From Mortierella alpina (Eukaryota > Mortierellomycota > Mortierellomycetes > Mortierellales > Mortierellaceae): a stretch of DNA of 64,000 bases. The notes under the pieces were generated by a model that was not told where the DNA came from, ran no database searches, and worked only from the letters and a program-made list of their open reading frames with translations. The position numbers and the translations under genes are program-made. The stretch is taken from the NCBI GenBank assembly GCA_029449245.1, contig JANATF010000011.1, positions 124,001-188,000 on the forward strand. Direction: 5' to 3'. Shown here piece by piece: positions 1 through 10,075 of the stretch. The first letter of the stretch is position 1. Each line of letters starts with the position of its first letter.

Positions 1-860
1 ACGAGCAACCGGAGCCTGGATCTCAGAGTGATACCGTGCGCTCAAACGGAGAGATTCCGCTCTCCGAGTTCTCGCCTCAGACCTGGGTGAATTCCGACAA
101 GATGCGTCTGTTCACACTTGTCCGAGACGATTCTTTGGTGATGGGCCAGCGTGTCAAGGGAGGTCCCGTTGCAGAGATGTGGATCCACGAGGGCGGCGCA
201 TTGGAGGCACAGGACTCGGCTGGCGACCCCCTTGCCACCATCCCGACCTACCAATCTGTTATGGCACCGCCACTCGGTGACTCTTCAGAGGGGAATGCAG
301 GAGGAGAGTTTGGAGCAGGAATTGCCACGGCAGGAGCAGGGACTGGCGCGACGGAAGGAAACGAGCCGGCCTCGTTCCTCCGCTCGGGATCGTCATCTGT
401 TATCTCCAACAATGGCACGACTGCAAACACGTTTATGACGGACGTGTCTGCGTTCACAGGAGGCCCTGTTCGCTCGACCATTGCCAGTACATTTAACCAC
501 CCCGCGGCCAGTGACCGTCCCTCGTCAGCACCGTCACTCGTCGGACGAGAATCTGTTTCTTCGAGCTCCACAAGTCCACCTGGCTCTGTTGCGGGTTCAT
601 CCTCGGACGACTTGGGGTTCACGTCGTCGTTCCCGTCCAAGCTGCGACATCGAAAGTGTGTGATCCGAGTGATGCAGGGACTGAATCCAGAGGTGGAGAC
701 GTTTGCGCTGTCGACGGGACCGAGGCTGCCGGAGCTGTTTGATCTGTACACGGACCAGTCGCTGCCGGGACCGTCACGGAAAGCGTTTGTGTGTGCGCTG
801 ACGACGTTTGGAGTCTTGATGGTCATTGCGTTTACGGCCATTGCCTTTGTGTCTCGTTGA
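1..860 (+). CDS. C-terminal part of a Ser/Gly-rich tail-anchored membrane protein (5' end outside window)
   Basis: The reading frame is open from the first bases of the window to a TGA at 858-860, so this is the 3' part of a gene that starts upstream. The visible ~285 residues are mostly low-complexity Ser/Gly/Thr/Pro sequence. They are followed by a more conserved-looking basic segment (LRHRKCVIRVMQGLNPEVE) and a single hydrophobic stretch (about VCALTTFGVLMVIAFTAIAF) only a few residues before the stop. That arrangement suggests a C-terminal membrane anchor. No catalytic or named domain is recognisable. A possible poly(A) signal, ATTAAA, lies at 1026-1031. It could instead be the last exon of a larger multi-pass protein. 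Confidence 0.6.
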   Translation, partial: EQPEPGSQSDTVRSNGEIPLSEFSPQTWVNSDKMRLFTLVRDDSLVMGQRVKGGPVAEMWIHEGGALEAQDSAGDPLATIPTYQSVMAPPLGDSSEGNAGGEFGAGIATAGAGTGATEGNEPASFLRSGSSSVISNNGTTANTFMTDVSAFTGGPVRSTIASTFNHPAASDRPSSAPSLVGRESVSSSSTSPPGSVAGSSSDDLGFTSSFPSKLRHRKCVIRVMQGLNPEVETFALSTGPRLPELFDLYTDQSLPGPSRKAFVCALTTFGVLMVIAFTAIAFVSR

Positions 861-1188
861 TGGGCGAGCGGACGAAAAAAAGGCCAAAGGAACATATAAA
901 AACGCATATACCCCCCTCCCCCACCAAAGTCAAGAGATGTGAAGTTTTGCCAGTGAACTCAACGAGAAATGCGACGTGGTTCTCGGCGATGGACATGCCC
1001 TCAAAGGTTGAAGGCTTTTGTATTTATTAAACAGCTTGCTAAAAAAAAAGAAAAGGTATTGATACATGTGTGGAAAAAAAAAACTGGGTTACTGTACAAA
1101 GTGAGATGGATGGGTGGGTGGGTGAAAGAAAAGTACAAAGGAGAGACGAGGCTGGTGTGTAGTGTTTGAGCGGGGGGATGTCCATTAG
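861..1188. other. Intergenic region between converging 3' ends
   Basis: This spacer separates the 3' ends of the plus-strand partial gene and the minus-strand Cys-rich membrane protein gene. It holds an ATTAAA hexamer (1026-1031) and A runs near 1040-1083. I see no coding sequence or RNA gene. Confidence 0.5.
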
Positions 1189-2877
1189 TTAATCCTGCTT
1201 GCGGAGATGTGCACGTTCAGGCACGGGTATGTTCGATCCATGGGTGTTTGCCGAGTGCCTGGAGTTACTGGAGGAAGAGTTCATGTCCATGTCTGTATCT
1301 GCGTCTGTGTCTGTGATTGTGCCTGTGCCTATGCTTGTGGTAATGTGGTGTCGTTGTTGTTGTGCTCTGACATTGTCGGGAGAATTTCCTTGCGACTGTA
1401 GACTTGCGCGCGAAGTGAGATCCGTAAGCGAGCCATTGCTATGAGTGCCGTAGGCTGAACGCGTTGAACTTGGGCGCGAACTAGGTCGAGTCGACTCAGG
1501 GGGATCAATTGTCTGTGCGCTGCGTGCTGCGGTTGCATGAACGCTCGTCCACGCCATGTCCTCGGTGCGATCTGTTGTGTAGCCTGGGAGTTTTGGACCG
1601 ATGTGGTAAACAGGGGGTGGGTCCATCTCCGGATCTGAAGGACCCATGGACATCATCATAACCATGTTCCTTGATAGAGCGTGATGATGGACGCTTGTAC
1701 TTCTCTCGCCCCAGCGCCAACGTCCCGAGAACAGCATGTTGTTGGATCGCTCGTGTCTACGCTGGTCGCCAAACAACGAACCCTCAAGACTCTCGCTATC
1801 GACAAGGGAATCCCGATGCTGTCCTGGAGGTGGTACGTTATGATTAGAGTCCATGGACACCGTAGCAGAACGCTGTCGTGTTTTGTTCCTGCCGCATAGG
1901 AGGACGGTCGAGAGCCAAGACGTGCGTTTTGAGGTGGATGAACCCCCCGCAGCAGTAGTCCCTGGAGCAAGACTTGAAGCCGTCGCGGGAGAAGGGGAGG
2001 AAGAGAAGCTGGACGATGGAGCCCATTGAGTTCTTGAGCGCTTTTTTTGCCGATAGTGCCAAAAGCCCACGCCCAGGCCCACGCCAATGGCTAGAGAGCA
2101 CGCACCGATAAGCAAGCCCTGTATCAGGTAATCCCTGGAAGAATATCGGTCCGTAGTTGACCCTCCGTCTGAGGTGCCAGCGGCTCCGCCAGAGTTTCCG
2201 GAGGGATCATTAGGGTTGGAGCACAGTCCGTAAGAATCGTTTGGATGTGCCTTTTGGCATACAAAGGGCGGTTCACAGTTAAGGTCGGGTTCGCCGCAGG
2301 TGCTGAGGTAACAGGAGCTTTGGGCTGCGTATTCCCAGGGCTCACAGTCTGTGGGCCGGTCGACGAAGGGCTCAATACAGGATTTGGTGTATTTCTTGGT
2401 AGACCCGTAGAGGGAGTAGTAGCTTCCGGAGAGACAGCTGTCGGTTTGTTGGACCTTGCCAAAGCCGGGAGAAGGGTAGGGCAGGTAGTTTTGGGGGACG
2501 CAGAGCTGGTCTTTGTTGCAGAGGATGGGGTCGTCTGAGTCGGGCTCGCCGTCAGAGTCCGTGCAAGGGCTGGAGATGGTGTCGCAGAGGTAGGCCATGG
2601 GGACACACTGTGTGTTTTTGTAGCAGACCATGGCGGGGTAAGTGCTGTTGGGGCCGTGGCATTGGTGGCATTGAGGTGGGATCGGGATGGTGGGGGTTGG
2701 AGGTGCTGAGGAGGTCCTGGATGCAAAGGAGGAATGGAGGGCCTTGGAGGAGGCGGTTGCCAATGAGGTTGGATGCGTGGTGGCAGCGAGTGCCAGGCTC
2801 ATGAGCAGCAACAGGGTCAAGAGCGAGGTGGCTATAGCTCGGTCCTGCGGCCGGCACGGGTGTGCAGGGCAGGACAT
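1189..2877 (-). CDS. Cys-rich type I membrane protein of unknown function
   Basis: Single exon, 562 aa from the ATG at 2877. An in-frame extension to 2907 would have to use TTG, so ATG 2877 is chosen. The N-terminus is a signal peptide with hydrophobic core SLLTLLLLMSLALA. The mature ectodomain has a Ser/Thr/Pro spacer and then about 160 residues with 16 cysteines, which could form eight disulfides. Many occur as short pairs (CHQC, CVPMAYLC, CNKDQLC). One transmembrane helix (about IQGLLIGACSLAIGVGLGVGF) is followed by a basic stop-transfer YRQKKRSR and a long Ser/Pro/His-rich cytoplasmic tail that ends in Asp-Thr repeats. The plan resembles a cell-surface sensor or adhesin. I do not recognise the family. 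The upstream region is purine-rich on the plus strand, i.e. a CT tract before the start. Confidence 0.75.
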   Translation of the reverse strand: MSCPAHPCRPQDRAIATSLLTLLLLMSLALAATTHPTSLATASSKALHSSFASRTSSAPPTPTIPIPPQCHQCHGPNSTYPAMVCYKNTQCVPMAYLCDTISSPCTDSDGEPDSDDPILCNKDQLCVPQNYLPYPSPGFGKVQQTDSCLSGSYYSLYGSTKKYTKSCIEPFVDRPTDCEPWEYAAQSSCYLSTCGEPDLNCEPPFVCQKAHPNDSYGLCSNPNDPSGNSGGAAGTSDGGSTTDRYSSRDYLIQGLLIGACSLAIGVGLGVGFWHYRQKKRSRTQWAPSSSFSSSPSPATASSLAPGTTAAGGSSTSKRTSWLSTVLLCGRNKTRQRSATVSMDSNHNVPPPGQHRDSLVDSESLEGSLFGDQRRHERSNNMLFSGRWRWGERSTSVHHHALSRNMVMMMSMGPSDPEMDPPPVYHIGPKLPGYTTDRTEDMAWTSVHATAARSAQTIDPPESTRPSSRPSSTRSAYGTHSNGSLTDLTSRASLQSQGNSPDNVRAQQQRHHITTSIGTGTITDTDADTDMDMNSSSSNSRHSANTHGSNIPVPERAHLRKQD

Positions 2878-3996
2878 TAAAGAGATTCTGCGGAGCAAGG
2901 AGGACAAGGAGACGACGGAGGAGGAAGAGGAAGGGGGGTCGAGCTAGCTGGGCGAGGTGTGTATTGAGTAATGGCGAGCTGGAGCCTGTCTGTACGACGA
3001 TGCAGAAGGTGGTGCGAGAGGGGGAAAGGAGAGCAAACGAGAAGGGAAGGGAAGAGCGAGGATGGGTGGGGATGGGTGGGGAGAGAAGGAAGAACAAGGC
3101 CCCCAGGTAGAACAGATATGCACCAAGGGAGGAGTGTGAGAAACGAGAGTGAGAGTGTGAAAGACAGCGAAACAGCCAGGCAGACAGAACAGTGCACCAA
3201 TGCGCAAAGGGGAATCGTTCTCCCGCACCAAACGCAGCCAGTCTGTCTACAGCCATCAAACAAGGTTCGCACCTTGCGACATACCTCTACCGCACAGAGG
3301 ACCTGCTAGCACTGCAGCCTGCTGAACGCCAAACAAAACACCTTCCACTCCCTCCTTGCAGGCCGTAACGCGTCTTCTCTTTGCACCGGAGGCACATTGC
3401 AGAGGCTGCAGGCAGTAACGCCGGCATGGCAGACCTGGAGGTGCGGCCTCGCCCTTGGGCTGTCAAGGATCAAGGCATCGCACTAGCGAGTCAGATTCCT
3501 CCCAATGGGACGCATGGCGTACCCATGATCCATGATCCACGGGCTCCATGGCGGACCACACAAAGATAGGTCGGCCTGCAGCCAGCAGCATGCAGGTGGA
3601 GCACCGATCATGTTGCTCGTCTGGCAAACAGACCGCATCTCTTGCGGTCACCTGCCGCCAGAACGCGTTCATTTTGGCAGCCAATGATCTTTCTGCTGCT
3701 CCGTCAGCGGTGTCTCTCTTTTTGTCTCTCTGTATTTCGTATTTCCTGTCCCACGCCCCGACCCACACTTTTTTTTGTTCATGACCCTGCACCCATGCAC
3801 CCATGCATGCATCCATGTACTCTGTCGACGCTCTCTTTTGCTCAGCAACAGCCTCTGCCTTTGCACTCTAGTCCACACCACTGCACTCCGCTCTGCAACC
3901 ACACCCAGCGGACGAGACTCTGCCCCACGAGCTGCATTCCAGCTACCCAACTAGACCCATTCCTTCGTGCTGATTGAGCCTTACCTCGCCATCACC
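2878..3996. other. Divergent intergenic promoter region
   Basis: Separates two divergently transcribed genes (Cys-rich membrane protein on the minus strand, TLDc protein on the plus strand). About 2880-3120 is strongly purine-rich on the plus strand, a pyrimidine tract upstream of the minus-strand gene. About 3700-3900 is C/T-rich before the plus-strand gene. No protein or RNA gene is supported. Confidence 0.5.
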
Positions 3997-6426
3997 ATGG
4001 GCGCCGTTCACTCTCTGCTCCACGGCGACTCGCCCTCGCCCAACCACCTCGACAACACAGGCCAACAGCGGCTCGATGCAGAGCAAGGTGCTCAGTCCAG
4101 AGCCAGCAGCAAGATGCTTCGGGACATGACAAGCAAGTTCTCCGAATTGGAGTTGCTCTCGCTCCGTCAAGTTTTCCAGCAGCTCCAGGCGCAACAGGAT
4201 ACCGAACAAGCCAAGCAGACCAAACAACCCGAGCAGGATGCCACGAGTACTGCCCAGAAGCGTCTCCTGGGCCTCACCGAGGACACGTTTGCTGTAAGCA
4301 TATATGCTGTTCAATTTTTTTATACTTCACATCTTGTGAAGGCTTTTCCGCTAACTGCTTGCATCTCCTCTTAGGCATACGTCAACATTGGGCCAGGCCG
4401 AAGCCGCGCTGAGCAGCTTTTCTTTCGCTCATTCTGCAATCTTGCAGATTACCCAGATAGCCCGCGGTCTCTAGCTTCTGAAGATGCTCCTCGGATTCTG
4501 ACTTCAAAAGACTTTATCAAACCACTGGCGCTCTACTGTCAAAAAGTCGGAGAGGACACGCTGTTGGGAGTCAAGCCGCTCAAAGCCATCTTCGAGTCCT
4601 TTGCAGACAACACTAAGACTGAGGCCAACGCAGACAATGACAAGCAGGCGCTGGAAACGAATCCTTCTTTGCCGCGACATGCTGAGGGCTCACTTCAAAA
4701 ATCAAAGACGATGGAGGACTCGCTCAAGGACTTGACTCTGCACAGCAACTTTGAATGGAACCCAGAGGACGAAGACCTGGTCGACAGTGGGCCTCGAGTC
4801 AAGGCGATGGACTTGGTAGAGATCCTGGACGAACTCTTCCGATTAACTCGCGCCATAGTCACCCAATCCACGGACACGGACGCGAACACAAACACGAACA
4901 AGGGCACGAACACGAACACGAGCACGAGTACATCCGCGACACTCCACAGCAATATGTCCCATCAACAGAAAGCCGCCAGGATTGTTGAGCATATCATCCA
5001 GTATAGTCGAAGCGAGCCTCATGTGCATGACCCTGTGGATCTCACTGCAGAGTCCATCGACTATGCCATGTTCTCAAAGTTTGTGTCGCGAAACGCGCCC
5101 AACATGTTTGCGGCTCTGTCCCAGTACTTTTACAACCTCTTCTTGATCGGGCACACCCTTAGGCCCTCGGCAGAGGACAGCTGTACCAAGAATCTTACCC
5201 TTCCGGGCTTGTCTCCCATCCCAGTCCTGGACTCAGCCTCGACTATGCTGACACCTGAGAACCTGGCCCTCCTCTCTTGGTTCCTGCCCCCTAGCAAACC
5301 CGCACCCACAATGACCAACCTCTACACAGGCAGCGTGCATGGGTTTAGCATGAATCAATTCGAGGTCCATGTCTGCAAGTATCCTGGGCCTACGCTGTTA
5401 TTGCTTCTGGTGGAAAGACAAAAGAGCGCAACCCCGACACTGGGAAGGAGGCAATCCATCTCGTTTGGGACATCCCGCTCTCGACAGTCCATAAGTGGTG
5501 CATCTCCGCCCTACAGCAACATCCCGTGGGGAATCGACAACCGGCGATCGTCCCTCGACCAACTGACAGCGCGCGCCCCAAACGCTGGTGGATCTGCAGG
5601 CGTGAGCAGCCTCAAAGGCACCATGGTCGATGAATGTGCAATTTTGGCAGACAAACCAGAGCCAGTCCAAGGCACCTCTGAGGCTGGCACTGTTCCGATA
5701 GTGCCCAGAAAGAACAAGGAGCGAATGATCCTGGGTGCGTATGTGACTGAGACCTGGAAGGTGTCCAAGGCAGGGTGGGGCAACGACTCGTTTGCGCTGT
5801 TTGAGCTCTCGCCTTGCTTCGAGGTGTTTCCAGCCAGGAAGCCAAACAACATGCAGTCACCCTTGCCTGTCCGAGGCTCGTCTTCGCAACCGTCCGCCGC
5901 AGCAACACTCCATCGGCACTATGTTCATTTCCTCAAGAATGCAGGAGTGGGCTTTGGAGGACATGACTCTGAGAGCTGCATGCTGTACATGGACGACAAT
6001 CTACACTATGGCAATTATCGACAGGATTTTGCAGGCGGGAATGTATATATGAGCGCTGGTGGGGCACGACACTCTGGCTTTGACGTTGACTTTGAAGTTG
6101 TCGAGTGTGAAGTGTGGGGGCTGGGAAGCGCGGAAGCCAAGGTGAGGCAGACCAAGGACTGGGAGTTTGAGCAGCGCGAGGCCAACCGGCGGGCATCTGT
6201 ACAGCTGCGAAGCAAGAATGGCGAGCAGGACATTGATCGGGACCTTTTGGTATGGCAGCATTGCCCAGCTACGTTGAACTCGAGCGCGAGAGTCAGAAGT
6301 GTCCCAATGGAAGCGACCGTACTAAACTGTTTTCTTTGTCTGCATGTGCATGCCCTCTAGGAAATGGCGGGAGTGATTGAACCTGACCGCGGACATCGAG
6401 ACGCCCGCCGCCAGAGCCCCGTCTGA
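3997..6426 (+). CDS. RTC5: RTC5-like TLDc-domain protein
   Basis: Exons 3997-4293, 4375-6249 and 6361-6426; 745 aa. Intron 1 (gtaagc...ttag, branch-like CTAAC) and intron 2 (gtatgg...tctag, ACTAAAC near 6319) are both phase 0. The ATG lies in an ACCATGG context and gives M-G-A-V-H-S, so Gly2 is a good N-myristoylation site, as in yeast Rtc5. A helical N-terminal half (FSELELLSLRQVFQQL) is followed by a TLDc domain at about residues 410-685. It contains GSVHGFSMNQFEVHV, RMILGAYV and a C-terminal GFDVDFEVVECEVWGLG, and is interrupted by a Ser/Arg-rich insert (about 445-540). Fungal Rtc5 and the TLDc protein Oxr1 act on vacuolar V-ATPase disassembly (family knowledge). The last exon adds EMAGVIEPDRG. 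Family assignment is strong; orthology to RTC5 is likely from the myristoylation site and length. Confidence 0.85.
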
Positions 6427-7150
6427 AAGATACGTTGGGGTGTCGACCGAGATGTGCGATGATACCTCCAAGGGCCTGGCAGCATGTGTGCGACAGGGGT
6501 CTCTGGCTCAGAGGGTTCCACACGTAGGCGTGTCTGTGATCAAAGCATAAAAAAGGATACGTTCCATGGAGTACAACAGCCCCATCAGATCATCTTGCCA
6601 GCATCGGTCGCGGATGGGAGAGCCATGTGGCCCATCCAGCCCCCGATGGCTGCATCGAGCCCATTGCGTGATGGCTGTGTTCTCGGCCGTGATGGCGGCG
6701 TGCAAGGCGAGAGTGCTCTCAAGAAGAAAACCCCATACATTATATATATACATTATTCACTGTGCAGTCGACTGAGTGTTCTTTCTTTCCTGCGTTCCTT
6801 CTTTCCCTTCTTTCCCTTCTTTCCTGTGTTCTCTTTCTTTTCTTTCTTTCCTTCATTCCCTTTCCCCACTCTCTCTTTGTCCTTGTCCTCCAACTGCTCT
6901 CTCTCTCACTCGCTCTCTCGTCCTTCGTCCCGCCTTGTCCGCCGCCGCTTTCCCCCCTTTCTCCGGGGCACAGTCAGGCTCCTCTGCAGACCCCCTGTTG
7001 CCCAACCCCTCTCCACAGCATTCCTCGATCACAGCGCCACACAGAACGGATTTGTTATTCCTCGGCCGTTGACAGGGGTTGAAGATCACTCTTCCCTCTC
7101 CTTCCTCCTCTTCCCCTTCCTCAGGACGCAGACAGGATACAACACACTCT
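6427..7150. other. Upstream region of the plus-strand S41 protease gene
   Basis: Contains an almost pure pyrimidine tract (about 6776-6960, CTTT/CTCT blocks) and further C/T-rich sequence up to the start codon at 7151. A TATATATA stretch lies near 6741-6750, but it is about 400 bp from the ATG. No coding sequence is supported; readings through the tract only give Ser/Leu/Phe/Pro low complexity. Confidence 0.5.
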
Positions 7151-9541
7151 ATGCGCTACTCCCCGAGCTGCTTGGGACGCACTGCGGCCTCATGGATCGT
7201 CCTCTCACTGGTCCTGGCATGCTTGTTCTCGTCGCCCTCATTTGTGTCCGCAGCACCGTCGACGCCGAGAACAGGAAGCACAGGACGCCCTCGTCCACAA
7301 AAGAGGCAGGACGCCGCACCCCCAAGGCAACATCCACCAGCCCATGACCCTTGCAAAACCCTCGGCACGCTCACGGAGCCCGCTATCAGTTGGACCCATG
7401 TGCAGCAGTGCTACGAGTCTATACCCTACAGCGCCTCCGAGGCCAACGACGTGCTGTCGACCATGCGCACGCTCTTCAAGGAGTTTTACATCTTCCTAGA
7501 CATGGCCACGCTTGACAACCAGCCCAAGCCCTTCACAAACCCACCCCTCGATATCCTCAAGGGCCTGGATCTGATCTCACAGCGGGATTACGGTAGCGAT
7601 TTTCGATTTCACACGGACGTGGACCTGCTCATCACCAGGCTGAACGACGCCCACGCAAACTACATGGGTAAGTTACACTACGATGCAACTGGACCACAGG
7701 TGTCGTTTTCGTTTACGCTCTATGCAGAACATCTGACTAACTCCTTCATGAACACGCGTGTCCAATTTTGTATTGTAGCCTACTGTTACCGCCACTACCT
7801 ATTTGTCCAGCCATTTGATCTTTATGCACCTGTTGACCACAATACACAGGTACGTGCGATATATCACCTTCACCGACTAGGGCTATAACTGACAGATGTG
7901 ACACTAGCCATCTTTATTAATACCAGTCATCGTGCCGACTTCTTGTTTTCTCAGCCCGTTAAAATTCTTGCCGACGAAAGTGGCAACGGGCTGGAGGACT
8001 GTGAGGTGTTGACGATTGATGGAGTTGATGCATTGAAGGCAATCCAGGGCTGGGCTGATACTCATGTTGGATTTTCCAAGGACGCAGGAGTGAGACTGAA
8101 CAAGGCGCTGACGCAGTCCTCCTTCAACACGGCAACAAAGCAATGGACACTTACGCCGGGGCTATTTACGTCGAGAGTGACTCTACCCGAACGACAGACA
8201 ATGGTCTATAAAATCAAGTGCCCGACGAGCACACCAGAGGTCACCGTCAACGCTGACTGGAATGTGTACAGACTTATGTCTTGGCGGCCATTCAACAGCA
8301 GGGAATCCTTCTTGACACATAACTGCTATCGAGATACCAGCGTGGAGAATGCCGCGCATGGAAAGGCGAAGAGGGTCTTGGATCAGCAGACAAGTCGGCA
8401 GCAGAAGCAGCATCAATCTGCATCAGCATCGGAACAACCACCAAGTTCTAGGCAGGACACTATGAAGCAAAGGAGTCGACATCCTCACAGGTCTATACAA
8501 GCGGCCGTGGAACCCCCACGACAGGAAACAATCCAGCCGTTGCCAGTGCTCCAAAAGCGACAGAGCATTCAAGTAGCCAGGACCGTCTACAATGGATCCA
8601 CAACAGCCTTTTACCAGCTTCTCAAGCGACCAACCATAGGGGTTGTCGTCATTCCCACGCACACTGTCAATATGAAGACTGAGGGCGAGGTCCTTATTGA
8701 GGGCTTTCTGCGCTTATACGACTCTGGAGTGCGGAATGTCATCCTCGACCTTACCTCCAACGGCGGCGGCTATGTTAATTTCGCATATGACCTTGTGGAG
8801 TGGATGTTCCCTAATGCGAACGCCACGTCTGTCTACAGGTCGAACCTCAGGGCGTCGATGAGCATCAAGGCTCTGGCGGAGGGAGATTTGAAAGACGACG
8901 ACTACAATGGCTATTTCGACCCGGGGGCGTTCGCAGATCCAGTCACGGAGGAGCCACACGACGACAATTTCTTCTTGCGCGGCCAAAAAGTCCGTTATGC
9001 GAACCATCCACTGGATCATAGTCCCATGGTACATATGATCCATAAGTTGGGGTCGCTCAGAACAGGCATGCCCTGGCAGAATGATGCCCAGCGGATCGTG
9101 GTGATGACCGATGGTGCCTGTGGGTCAGCCTGCGGGATGACACTGAACCGGCTCAAGAACCGGCACGGGGTGCAATCGTATGCTGTGGGTGGGCGGATGG
9201 GCGAAGATCTGTCGCTGTTCTCGTTTCCTGGAGCGTCCGTGTACGGGATGGATGAGATTATCAATGATTACGAGAGTCTTGGAGTGGATTCACCATTGAA
9301 GCGGCTCAGGTACAAAGGCATCTACCGGGTGCCTGTGATGCAGTTCTTCCAGGATGAGGAGGATGGGACTGTGGACCCTGTACCGATCGAGTACAACCCG
9401 AAGTTGTACAAGGCTGACTTTCATCTGGACTATACTCCGTCGTCTGCACGGAACCATCAGCTCCTGTGGGAGATTGTTGCCAACAACCATTGGAAGGAAG
9501 CTGGCCAGACAGGCGATGATCCTTCTATTGAGAAGCCATGA
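7151..9541 (+). CDS. Secreted S41-family serine protease (CPAF/UstP-like), divergent paralog
   Basis: Exons 7151-7667, 7779-7849 and 7955-9541; 724 aa. ATG 7151 is the first in frame and gives a signal peptide (core SWIVLSLVLACLF, cleavage likely after VSA). Next come an N-terminal helical/PDZ-like region ending in LNDAH, a Gln/Ser/Arg-rich linker with dibasic sites (LQKRQSIQ), and the S41 core (GVVVIPTHTVNM, ILDLTSNGGGYVNF). The serine motif is TDGACGSACG, putative nucleophile about Ser587. His about 168 in NDAH matches the histidine of CPAF-type S41 proteases. Residue Ser+26 is Glu, so a Tsp-type Ser/Lys dyad is unlikely. Intron positions and the 71-nt middle exon match the three minus-strand paralogs exactly. 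Substrate unknown; extracellular proteolysis or propeptide processing is inferred. Confidence 0.85.
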
Positions 9542-10075
9542 GATACCATATAGTCATTATTTTATTTTCGGGGGCGCGTCCTACCAGTACCCTCTGTATG
9601 TATATAAACATCAAGTCGTTGAAAATGATCATTGCGGCGATTTTTCTTGACAGAGCGACGCACCAATGTGGAATTGGTCACAGCATTGTTACTAGCGTCT
9701 AAATGAAGACGCGACCGATTTGATGGTCCGTGCCGTGTCAGCAGAGGTCTTTTAGTATTAGATCTGTGATCAGATCAAGCGACCTCCCGTTAACAGCAGA
9801 GAAGGAAAAAAAACGTCAACGAACACCAAGTTCAAAATGAGACAGAGCAGCGCGTCCAAAGACGGACTGGGAAGAGTGATCACGATACAACGGTATAGAG
9901 ACATTCCTTTTTCTCGCTTTTCAAAAGACCCACCCGGCGCTGATCGTACGAGGTGTGAATGTGCACAGGGAAGTCAACAATAAAAAAACAGAATGATGAA
10001 TGCGTTTGTTTTTCATTGCTTTCGCATGGAGGTGTTAGCACTATTTACAATAAATACAAGAATTGAATCCCTCTT
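9542..10075. other. Convergent 3' spacer; left end of the first repeat unit
   Basis: Lies between the plus-strand S41 gene and the first minus-strand S41 copy. From 9608 rightward it is repeated, slightly diverged, at 13480 and 17355 as the left end of repeat units B and C. No coding sequence is seen. Confidence 0.6.
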
